Assembly: GCA_947453795.1 (NCBI GenBank)
Contig: CANGIC010000006.1
Span: 1 to 35,553 of the forward strand
Reading direction: 5' to 3'
DNA: 35,553 nt
Origin: Flavobacteriales bacterium
Lineage (GTDB): Bacteria > Bacteroidota > Bacteroidia > Flavobacteriales_D > Crocinitomicaceae
Shown here: in pieces, positions 28,128 to 35,553 of the stretch
Position numbering within the stretch: position 1 is the first letter of the stretch
How the letters are laid out: every line of letters starts with the position of its first letter
Notes under the pieces: generated by a model
The model's input: only the letters and a program-made list of their open reading frames with translations
Database searches by the model: none
What the model was told of the DNA's origin: nothing
Made by a program: the position numbers and the translations under genes

Positions 28128-29660
28128 TTATTTGATCACCACATTTTTAGTAGTTGTGATTCCGTTAGATACAACAGTAACGATGTAGCTTCCTTTTGCC
28201 ATGTCAGCAACTGGGAAAGTAACTGTTGAAACTCCGTTCAATGATTGAAGTGATTTTGCTGTAATTACACGTCCTTGAAGGTCAAGGATAGAAACTTGGT
28301 AATCAGCATTTGTTGCTTCGAATGAAACATTCAACTCGTCAGATGCAGGGTTAGGATATACAGACAATGTAGAAGCAAGTTCTTCATTGATTCCAGCCGC
28401 AGCATTGATTTCGAATGCATCCATCATCATTGTTCCTGAAGGGAAGTTTGTTACACCAGCGATAGCAGCACCGTTAACGAAGATCTCAACAGATCCGTCT
28501 CCGTATCCACTGTCAAATCCATCACCATACGCATCGTATACTTCCAAACGGTAGCAGTCATTCACCAAGTTAGTGACAACATCTGTTTGAGCGATAGTTC
28601 CAGCAGCTGCAGCATCAGCACCATAAGATGGGCTTGTGTATGCTACTTGACCATTGCTACGGAAGATTTTCCAAGAAGTCTCAGACTTGTATTGGTCAGT
28701 GCTCACTTTCACTGTTACACTGTTGTTCGCACCTGTGTTTGCACGAGACAATGTTTTTGTGATGGTGTTGTTCGCTGTGTTTTGATCAGCAGAAGAAATT
28801 GTGATCGTGATGTTGTGTGAAGATGTTGGTGTAAACTGACCAATCGTTACATCTTGGTAACCATACGTTGCCAAGTTACCAGACCAGTTGTATTGTGCGA
28901 TTTGCGTAGCACCTTCAGTTGCTGTAATTGTACATGCAGTCAATGGAGATGTTCCGTTGTTTTGCAAACGAACGATCAAATCGATCGCAGCACAAGACTT
29001 CTCTTTACCTTGGTAAGAAAGCATTGCAGGGTCATTTGTTTGTGACGCTGGAGCTGGACAAGAACCTACAGTAGCGTATAGTGCTGTTGCAGACAATTGA
29101 CCAACTTCTTCGATTGTTCTGTTAGGACAAATCTTGTAGATTGTTGGGAAATACCCGATGTTGTAATCGTTGTTGATTTGTGTAGCCAAGGCAGAAGCTG
29201 GGTTTGCCATAGGGAATGGAATCTCACCAGCACCTCCTGGATTGATCCAGTTTACCGTACCTGCAAGACTTCCAGCACCTGTCAACATGGTTGCATCAGC
29301 AGTTGTACCATCACCTTCTACCCAAATAACCATAACGTTATCTGTTGTTGATCCAGATACTCCTGGGAATCCAGAAGGACCGTGAGCCGTATACAATGCA
29401 TCCAAAGCACCACCGTTGTGGTAGTTCCAGCATGGACCACACCAAGTTGCAGACACATCCATGAATACAGTATACCCTGCATCTAGGTAGTCATACAATT
29501 TGTAAGTTCCGTTGTTGTTCAACCCTTGAGAGGCCAAAGCAGTTTGGTAAGCCGTTACAGTAAAGTCTGGAGCGATGCTTCCAGCAGCCAACTGTGCCGT
29601 TGAAGTGTTGATTGCCGCGATGCTCGAAAGCGCAAGGGCAGAGAGTAATAGTTTTTTCAT
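28128..29660 (-). CDS. Exported thioredoxin-fold protein with T9SS C-terminal sorting domain
   Basis: Signal peptide MKKLLLSALALSSIAAINTSTAQ; thioredoxin-like VFMDVSATWCGPCWNYH (CGPC); Por-secretion tail LSVYPNPASDELNVSF...GRVITAKSLQSLNGVSTVTFPVADMAKGSYIVTVVSNGITTTKNVVIK. Confidence 0.9.
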   Translation of the reverse strand: MKKLLLSALALSSIAAINTSTAQLAAGSIAPDFTVTAYQTALASQGLNNNGTYKLYDYLDAGYTVFMDVSATWCGPCWNYHNGGALDALYTAHGPSGFPGVSGSTTDNVMVIWVEGDGTTADATMLTGAGSLAGTVNWINPGGAGEIPFPMANPASALATQINNDYNIGYFPTIYKICPNRTIEEVGQLSATALYATVGSCPAPASQTNDPAMLSYQGKEKSCAAIDLIVRLQNNGTSPLTACTITATEGATQIAQYNWSGNLATYGYQDVTIGQFTPTSSHNITITISSADQNTANNTITKTLSRANTGANNSVTVKVSTDQYKSETSWKIFRSNGQVAYTSPSYGADAAAAGTIAQTDVVTNLVNDCYRLEVYDAYGDGFDSGYGDGSVEIFVNGAAIAGVTNFPSGTMMMDAFEINAAAGINEELASTLSVYPNPASDELNVSFEATNADYQVSILDLQGRVITAKSLQSLNGVSTVTFPVADMAKGSYIVTVVSNGITTTKNVVIK

Positions 29661-29786
29661 TCTTTGAAAATTTTTTGGTTTAGACAAATGTTAACTTCGT
29701 GAAGCTAACGCGTTCGAATTTACACCAAATTTTTATTCTAATCATTTTTTCGTCACAATATTTATCTCAAAAACCAAATTTTCACC

Positions 29787-30473
29787 ATGAAAAAGCTCAT
29801 TATTTTTAGCGGTTCGGGCATGAGTGCCGAGAGTGGCATCAGTACCTTTCGCGATAGCGGGGGACTTTGGGAACAGTATCGAATTGAGGATGTTGCCACG
29901 CCGCAAGCTTGGAAGCGTGACCCTGCTTTGGTGCAAGAATTTTACAATCTGCGTCGAAAACAAATTCTCGGATGTGAACCCAATAAAGCACATGTGTTGA
30001 TCGCTCAACTTGAAGAAAAGTACGATGTGACGGTGATCACACAAAATATCGATGACCTTCATGAGCGTGCTGGATCCACCGATGTGCTGCACTTACACGG
30101 AAATATTCGCCTGTCTAAAAGTTCTGGTCCCAACGCGGAAAAGGCGTATTATCCGATTGAAGGATGGGAACTTAAAAAAAGTGATGTATGTCCAGATGGT
30201 TTTGTGCTTAGGCCCCATGTCGTTTGGTTTGGAGAAGAAGTGCCGATGTATGAAGTGGCAATGCAACGGATTGCAGCCGCAGACATTTTTGTGGTGATCG
30301 GTACATCTTTGCAGGTTTATCCGGTAGCAGGACTTATTCACTGTGCGTCTAACGCTGAGCTGCGGTATTTCATTGATCCAAATGCGGGTGAATTGAACGT
30401 GCCTAAATCCTTTCAAATCATACCTTTGAAGGCCATTGAGGGAATGGAAAAATTACTGAAGGACTTGGGGTAA
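29787..30473 (+). CDS. cobB: Sirtuin-type NAD-dependent protein deacylase
   Basis: FSGSGMSAESGISTFRDSGGLWEQY, TQNIDDLHERAGS, LHLHG, LRPHVVWFGE, VIGTSLQVYPVAGL; a YxxR element (FYNLRR) typical of class III sirtuins. Confidence 0.93.
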   Translation: MKKLIIFSGSGMSAESGISTFRDSGGLWEQYRIEDVATPQAWKRDPALVQEFYNLRRKQILGCEPNKAHVLIAQLEEKYDVTVITQNIDDLHERAGSTDVLHLHGNIRLSKSSGPNAEKAYYPIEGWELKKSDVCPDGFVLRPHVVWFGEEVPMYEVAMQRIAAADIFVVIGTSLQVYPVAGLIHCASNAELRYFIDPNAGELNVPKSFQIIPLKAIEGMEKLLKDLG

Positions 30474-30477
30474 GCGC

Positions 30478-31227
30478 TTATTTCTTTTTCAGCTGTTCTT
30501 TCACGAAAAGTTCGAGTGCCGCTGTCATGGATGGTGCATTCGGCATCGGCGCATGTACGTCCAAACGAAGGTTGTGCTTGGCTACTGCACTGGCCGTTGT
30601 CGGACCAAACGCAGCAATCTTTGTGTCGTTTTGCTTGAAATCAGGGAAGTTTTTGAAAAGGGACTCAATTCCTCCAGGACTAAAGAACACGAGCATGTCG
30701 TAGTACACATCTTCTAAGTCAGATAAATCAGACGCTACTGTCCGGTAAAGAATGGCTTTCGAGAATGTCATCTTGTGCGCTTCCAGTGTCAAAGGAATAT
30801 TGTCACGCAAAATATCTGTGCATGGCAGCAAAAACTTTTCTCCCTTGTGCTTCTTCATCACATCGACCAATTCTTCGATGGTTTGTTTTCCAAAGAAGAT
30901 TTTTCGTTTGCGGTAGGTTACATATTTTTGCAGGTACAGGGCCACCGCTTCGGAAATACAGAAATATTTCATGGTGTCGGGCACCTCAAAACGGACCTCT
31001 TCAGCGATACGGAAGAAATGGTCAATCGCATTTTTTGAAGTAAGGATAATGGCAGTGTGCTCAGCAATGGTTACTTTTTGCTGGCGAAACTCTTGCGCTC
31101 CGATTCCTTCAACCCGAATGAACGGTCGGAAGTCTATTTTTAACTTGTATTTCTCTGCCAAATCGAAATAAGGTGACTTATCTCCTTCAGGTTTGGGTTG
31201 AGAAACGAGTATCGTCTTAATCGCCAA
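30478..31227 (-). CDS. Uroporphyrinogen-III synthase-like protein
   Basis: TILVSQPKPEGDKSPYFDLAEKYKLKIDFRPFIRVEGI...AIILTSKNAIDHFF...VFFSPGGIESLFKNFPDFKQNDTKIAAFGPTTASAVAKHNLRLDVHAPMPNAPSMTAALELFV. Confidence 0.9.
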   Translation of the reverse strand: MAIKTILVSQPKPEGDKSPYFDLAEKYKLKIDFRPFIRVEGIGAQEFRQQKVTIAEHTAIILTSKNAIDHFFRIAEEVRFEVPDTMKYFCISEAVALYLQKYVTYRKRKIFFGKQTIEELVDVMKKHKGEKFLLPCTDILRDNIPLTLEAHKMTFSKAILYRTVASDLSDLEDVYYDMLVFFSPGGIESLFKNFPDFKQNDTKIAAFGPTTASAVAKHNLRLDVHAPMPNAPSMTAALELFVKEQLKKK

Positions 31228-31248
31228 TTTTCAACAACTTAGTTAGAC

Positions 31249-31956
31249 TCAAATCAATGATCGAAAATTCAGTTCTATGCAGTAGTATACTACTATCATC
31301 GGCAGAATTTCGAGCGTGCAAAGATATAAAAATATATAATACCAAGCGACACCTTTATTCAATACGAGAATGCTGCTTTTGGTAATGCGCTGAAGGACTC
31401 TGACGGCGAAAAGCACACCGAAAAGCACCAGGCAAATGAGGTTCAGTGCGGGGTTCATAATCCAGATTAAAGCCAGTACAGAAAGAGGTAATCCAATAAA
31501 TTCAAACCCAATCCATGAGGTTTGAAAAGCGGGCTCCATTGTTTTGCCCTCTCCCGTAATGAAACTGGTGAGCGCCATTCCCATTATTTCAAAAATGGTA
31601 AATCCAAGGGGAACAATACTGGCAAAAATCATCGAAACATTTGGGCTTAATCCAAGGGTGCGATTCAATACCAAATAAACACAAATGAAGGAGGCGATTA
31701 AATAGTTGAGGAGCAAAAGGATGGAGCTAAGCGAAACGATGCGCATATTTTCTTTCAATAGCTGGTGGATGGAACCGACCGAGAAGAAGGCATTGATTAC
31801 GGTGCCAATGGCTTTGTAATTGGAAATCCGAGCGATGGCAATAAGGATCAGTGATGCCGCAAATAATCCACTCAAAAACAAGGTGCGATTTTCTGCCCGT
31901 GGCACTAAGGTGTCGGGAATCGCGCCTGCGTCGTTCAAAAGGATCAGTATGTTCAT
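31249..31956 (-). CDS. DUF4271 multi-pass membrane protein
   Basis: Several TM helices. Located immediately upstream of the UroIII-synthase-like gene, an arrangement typical of DUF4271 genes in Bacteroidota. Start moved to the internal M (31956) downstream of a TAACTTTG box. Confidence 0.7.
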   Translation of the reverse strand: MNILILLNDAGAIPDTLVPRAENRTLFLSGLFAASLILIAIARISNYKAIGTVINAFFSVGSIHQLLKENMRIVSLSSILLLLNYLIASFICVYLVLNRTLGLSPNVSMIFASIVPLGFTIFEIMGMALTSFITGEGKTMEPAFQTSWIGFEFIGLPLSVLALIWIMNPALNLICLVLFGVLFAVRVLQRITKSSILVLNKGVAWYYIFLYLCTLEILPMIVVYYCIELNFRSLI

Positions 31957-31977
31957 CAACTTTTCGAGTGAATGGCA

Positions 31978-31985
31978 CAAAGTTA
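31978..31985 (-). promoter_or_regulatory. -7 element TAACTTTG for the DUF4271-hemD-like unit
   Basis: The plus strand reads CAAAGTTA, upstream of the ATG at 31956. Confidence 0.5.
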
Positions 31986-32027
31986 AGAACACGACGATAG
32001 TTTCTGCACCTCAAAGTGAATTATAAT

Positions 32028-32035
32028 TAAATTTG
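32028..32035 (+). promoter_or_regulatory. -7 element TAAATTTG for the acyl-CoA dehydrogenase gene
   Basis: TAAATTTG, 23 nt before the ATG at 32059. Confidence 0.5.
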
Positions 32036-32058
32036 TGCCCAAACGAAAAAATAACGAA

Positions 32059-33258
32059 ATGAGAACAGACCTGTATGTCCACCCGGACTACTACAACATG
32101 GATGACTTGTTGACCGATGAACACAAACTTGTGCGCGATGCAGCTCGAGCGTGGGTTAAAAAAGAGGTTTCGCCCATTATAGATGAGCATTACGAGAAAG
32201 CCACTTTCCCAAATCACCTGTTGAAGGGGCTTGGTGAAATTGGTGCTTTTGGACCTTATATTCCTGAGGAGTATGGTGGACCAGGATTGGATCAAATCTC
32301 TTATGGATTGATTATGCAAGAGCTTGAGCGCTGTGATTCTGGACTTCGTTCAACGGCTTCGGTGCAGTCGTCTCTTGTGATGTACCCAATTTGGAAATAC
32401 GGTTCGGAGGAACAACGTCAAAAATATTTGCCAAAATTGGCGACAGGTGAAATGATGGGATGCTTCGGATTGACGGAGCCCGATCATGGATCAAATCCAG
32501 GTGGAATGACCACTCATTTCAAAGATGCGGGTGACCATGTCATCTTGAATGGGGCTAAAATGTGGATTTCAAATGCTCCTTTCGCGGATATCGCGGTTGT
32601 TTGGGCCAAGGACGAGACAGGACGCATTTACGGATTGGTGGTGGAACGTGGAATGGAAGGATTCTCTACGCCAGAGATGCATGGGAAATTATCCTTGCGT
32701 GCTTCCTCAACAGGAGAATTGATTTTTGTTGATGTGAAGGTGCCGAAGGCAAACATCTTACCTGGTCGTTCAGGTCTTGGCGCTCCATTGAGCTGCTTGG
32801 ATTCGGCGCGTTTCGGTATTGCTTGGGGTGCACTTGGTGCAGCGATGGATTGCTACGATCAAGCGTTGCGCTATTCAAAAGAACGCACGCAGTTTGGTGT
32901 TCCAATCGGTTCTTTTCAGTTGATTCAAAAGAAATTGGCTGAAATGATTACTGAAATTACAAAAGCTCAGTTGTTGACTTTACGCGTTGGTCAGTTAAGA
33001 AATGAAGGTCGTGCAACATCGGCTCAAATTTCTATGGCGAAACGAAACAATGTGGAAATTGCCTTGAACATTGCTCGCGAAGCACGCCAGATTCATGGCG
33101 GAATGGGAATCACGAGTGAGTACTCTATTATGCGCCACATGGCAAACCTTGAGTCTGTGGTGACCTATGAAGGAACGCATGACATTCACCTCTTGATTAC
33201 GGGTATGGATGTAACGGGAATTCCAGCATTCACGCGTGAAATGCCTGATTTGAAATAA
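32059..33258 (+). CDS. Acyl-CoA dehydrogenase, glutaryl-CoA dehydrogenase-like
   Basis: ERCDSGLRSTASVQSSLVMYPIWKYGSEEQRQKYLPKLATGEMMGCFGLTEPDHGSNPGGM; RTQFGVPIGSFQLIQKKLAEM; YEGTHDIHLLITG. Start moved from GTG at 32035 to MRTDLYVHPD. Confidence 0.93.
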   Translation: MRTDLYVHPDYYNMDDLLTDEHKLVRDAARAWVKKEVSPIIDEHYEKATFPNHLLKGLGEIGAFGPYIPEEYGGPGLDQISYGLIMQELERCDSGLRSTASVQSSLVMYPIWKYGSEEQRQKYLPKLATGEMMGCFGLTEPDHGSNPGGMTTHFKDAGDHVILNGAKMWISNAPFADIAVVWAKDETGRIYGLVVERGMEGFSTPEMHGKLSLRASSTGELIFVDVKVPKANILPGRSGLGAPLSCLDSARFGIAWGALGAAMDCYDQALRYSKERTQFGVPIGSFQLIQKKLAEMITEITKAQLLTLRVGQLRNEGRATSAQISMAKRNNVEIALNIAREARQIHGGMGITSEYSIMRHMANLESVVTYEGTHDIHLLITGMDVTGIPAFTREMPDLK

Positions 33259-33276
33259 ATCACTTTACATAAAATG

Positions 33277-33302
33277 AAACCACCTTTCGGGGTGGTTTTT
33301 TT
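33277..33302 (+). terminator. Rho-independent terminator after the acyl-CoA dehydrogenase gene
   Basis: AAACCACC-TTTCGG-GGTGGTTT hairpin followed by a T-run. Confidence 0.9.
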
Positions 33303-33337
33303 ATGCAATAGACCCATATAAAGTGCGTTAAGCCAAC

Positions 33338-34513
33338 ATGAGTAAAATACTATTCCTTTCCCTGTGTTTTTTGGCATCCGCGGCCTATGCGCAGACGTGG
33401 CAACAACTGGAAGATTTCCCAGGAACACCTCGAGATGACGGCAGTTGCTTTGTGATCGATTCGTTCGTTTATACGGGCTTGGGGCGTGACAGTGGGTTCA
33501 GCTGCATGCGCGATTTTTATCGCTACAACGGAGTGACAATGGCATGGTCTGATTGTGCAGATCTGCCACTTGGCGAGGAAAGGCAATACGCCGTGGGTAC
33601 ATCCAACAATGGAATCGGCTATGTCTTTGGCGGGATAAAATGTGACGGGACCTATTGCAATGATTTGTGGCAATACCAGCCACTTTCGAACAGTTGGTCC
33701 TTACTCGCGCCACTGCCTGCTGAGGGAAGAAGTGGAGCTGTGCACTTTGTCTTGAACGATACCATGTATATCGTCGGAGGGAAAAATCAACAAGGAATAG
33801 TTACGGATGTTTGGGGCTACGACATCAACAACAACCAATGGTCGCAAAAAACCGCACTACCGGGAAATGGCATTTGGAGAGGTACTTCTTTCGCGCACAA
33901 CAATCTTGGCTTTGTGGGTATGGGCCGTAACAACGTGAACAACCAAACTGACTTGAATACGGAGTTTTATCAGTACAATCCTACCACACAGCAATGGGTT
34001 ACCCTGCCGAATCCTGGGCTTTCGCCAAGGTGTTATATTGGCACTGCCCAAATCAATAATCTCGTATCCTTTTTTGGTGGATTGGATGTGTCGAATGTGG
34101 TTTTGAATGATCTTCATGTTCTCGATATCAATACTTGGGTGTTGGCTGGATCGACTTCCTTCATTTCCACCCCTAGAAAAGGCACAATGTCCTTTGCCTT
34201 TGGCCCTGACTTTTATTTCACCACAGGAATTTCGAACACTGAGCGCTTCAAAGAAACTTGGCGAATTTCCAATGTGTTGGATGTGCCAACTCAAACTATT
34301 TCATGGAGTGCTTATCCAAACCCATGCGCGGAGGTTTTGACCATTCGTGCAAATATTGGAGATGCCATTGCGCTTCACGATCTTTCTGGAAGAATTGTGT
34401 TTTCATCCATAGCAGACCATCAGAATACAACAATAGATGTGACACCCCTTCTTAATGGCACTTACTTACTCAAGACCGAAGATCGACATCAAACCATCCA
34501 AATACAACATTAG
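33338..34513 (+). CDS. Exported kelch-repeat protein with T9SS C-terminal sorting domain
   Basis: Signal peptide MSKILFLSLCFLASAAYAQ; repeated kelch-like blades (GIGYVFGGIKCDGTYCNDLWQYQPLSNSW, TMYIVGGKNQQGIVTDVWGYDINNNQW); tail YPNPCAEVLTIRANIGDAIALHDLSGRIVF...NGTYLLKTEDRHQTIQIQH. Confidence 0.9.
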   Translation: MSKILFLSLCFLASAAYAQTWQQLEDFPGTPRDDGSCFVIDSFVYTGLGRDSGFSCMRDFYRYNGVTMAWSDCADLPLGEERQYAVGTSNNGIGYVFGGIKCDGTYCNDLWQYQPLSNSWSLLAPLPAEGRSGAVHFVLNDTMYIVGGKNQQGIVTDVWGYDINNNQWSQKTALPGNGIWRGTSFAHNNLGFVGMGRNNVNNQTDLNTEFYQYNPTTQQWVTLPNPGLSPRCYIGTAQINNLVSFFGGLDVSNVVLNDLHVLDINTWVLAGSTSFISTPRKGTMSFAFGPDFYFTTGISNTERFKETWRISNVLDVPTQTISWSAYPNPCAEVLTIRANIGDAIALHDLSGRIVFSSIADHQNTTIDVTPLLNGTYLLKTEDRHQTIQIQH

Positions 34514-35553
34514 GATTGATCCGCTTCACGAATATCTTTAATGTTCAACTGCAATGTTTCCTTGCCATTCCATGCATTGATTTCCAGGGTAAATGCGATG
34601 TCGTAGGGCATGCCGTGTGTGATGAGGTCCACCTTATCGGCCATATTGAAAGCGATGGCATCAATGGCAATGTCGAATTGTGGCTGAGTCACTAAGAGCT
34701 TGAGATGAGCATCTTTTAAAATGCGGAAATCTCGGGAGTAAACATTGCGCGCCATAAACACAGGCGTCATGTTTCCAGGACCATGGGGTTCAAATCCTGA
34801 TAAATCGCGTTTAAGTTGTGGCACCATTGTTCTATTTTCTGTTTTGGAGAAAATTTGATTGAATTCCACTTCCAAGTCGATTTTTACCGTAGGAAATTCG
34901 TCTTCTGCTGAAATGGTCTGTTGGACTACGGATTCAAACTTTTCCATGAATGGTTTGACATTCTCCAAAGGCATGGTCATCCCTGCGGCATGTCGGTGAC
35001 CACCAAATTGTTCGAGGTGTTCCGTGCATTGACACAAGGCGCCATAAAGGTCAAAGTCATTTACTGTGCGCGCTGAACCTGTTGCCTTTCCATTTGATTC
35101 CGTTAAAACGATGGTCGGTCGGAATCGTTTTTCAATGAGGCGAGAGGCAACGATACCAACCACACCTTTGTGCCAATCCGGTCGGAAGACAACTGTCGAT
35201 TTTTTCACATCGTACGCAGGATCGTCTTCCATCATGTCAATCGCTTGCGCAGTAATCGCCTTGTCGAGTGCCTTGCGGTTTTGATTGTCTTGGTCTATTT
35301 CCCTTGCCAAGGATTGGATTGCGGCCAAATTTTCCGAAATCATGAGTTCAACCGCAATGCGTCCACTGCGAAGTCGACCTGCGGCGTTGATACGTGGGGC
35401 AATAATGAACACCACATCGGTGAGCGTCAGTGGAAATTCCTTTTTCGCTACAGCGAGCAATTCGCGAAAGGCCAAGCGCGGACGCGTATTGAGCTGTTTT
35501 AGTCCGTGTGCACATAAAATGCGATTCTCACCTGTAATCGCCACAATGTCGGC
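34510..35553 (-). CDS. recJ: Single-stranded-DNA-specific exonuclease RecJ (C-terminal part; 5' end outside the window)
   Basis: FIIAPRINAAGRLRSGRIAVELMIS, VVFRPDWHKGVVGIVASRLIEKRFRPTIVL, FGGHRHAAGMTM (DHHA1), C-terminal OB-like region. The reading frame continues to the window edge. Confidence 0.95.
   Translation of the reverse strand, partial: ADIVAITGENRILCAHGLKQLNTRPRLAFRELLAVAKKEFPLTLTDVVFIIAPRINAAGRLRSGRIAVELMISENLAAIQSLAREIDQDNQNRKALDKAITAQAIDMMEDDPAYDVKKSTVVFRPDWHKGVVGIVASRLIEKRFRPTIVLTESNGKATGSARTVNDFDLYGALCQCTEHLEQFGGHRHAAGMTMPLENVKPFMEKFESVVQQTISAEDEFPTVKIDLEVEFNQIFSKTENRTMVPQLKRDLSGFEPHGPGNMTPVFMARNVYSRDFRILKDAHLKLLVTQPQFDIAIDAIAFNMADKVDLITHGMPYDIAFTLEINAWNGKETLQLNIKDIREADQS

Noticed and set aside
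1-35553. CRISPR arrays, tRNA or rRNA genes, toxin-antitoxin or known defence operon
   Set aside because: No repeat-spacer periodicity, cloverleaf, rRNA signature or recognisable defence/TA protein pair was found by reading. A tRNAscan/CRISPR/defence-HMM search would be decisive.

Overview
This window is chromosomal DNA from a member of the Bacteroidota, probably Flavobacteriales. The evidence is SprA, two predicted type IX secretion (T9SS) substrates, the maeB-ruvA-sprA gene order and TAnnTTTG-type -7 boxes. It is gene-dense and mostly housekeeping. In order it contains: the 3' end of a REP-associated (Y1) transposase cut by the left edge; a feoA-feoB-small CxxC protein iron cluster; aspartate kinase; a secreted GH92 mannosidase; gpsA; a methyltransferase/TPR/RidA group; a three-gene cassette of uncharacterised envelope proteins; a NUMOD4/HNH-type protein; a PhoH-family ATPase with a PIN domain; a secreted coiled-coil protein; a TIGR01777 epimerase; a GNAT; sprA; ruvA; maeB; a thioredoxin-fold T9SS cargo; a sirtuin; hemD-like plus DUF4271; a glutaryl-CoA-dehydrogenase-like ACAD; a kelch T9SS cargo; and partial recJ. 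I saw no tRNA, rRNA or CRISPR array. No clear novel defence or mobile system is evident. The best candidates for something undescribed are the 9.4-13.4 kb envelope cassette, the secreted coiled-coil/Cys-rich protein at 15.5 kb and the solitary HNH protein. Several ORF-track start codons (7312, 9298, 16430, 31992, 32035) fall on or inside TAnnTTTG promoter elements and are probably wrong.
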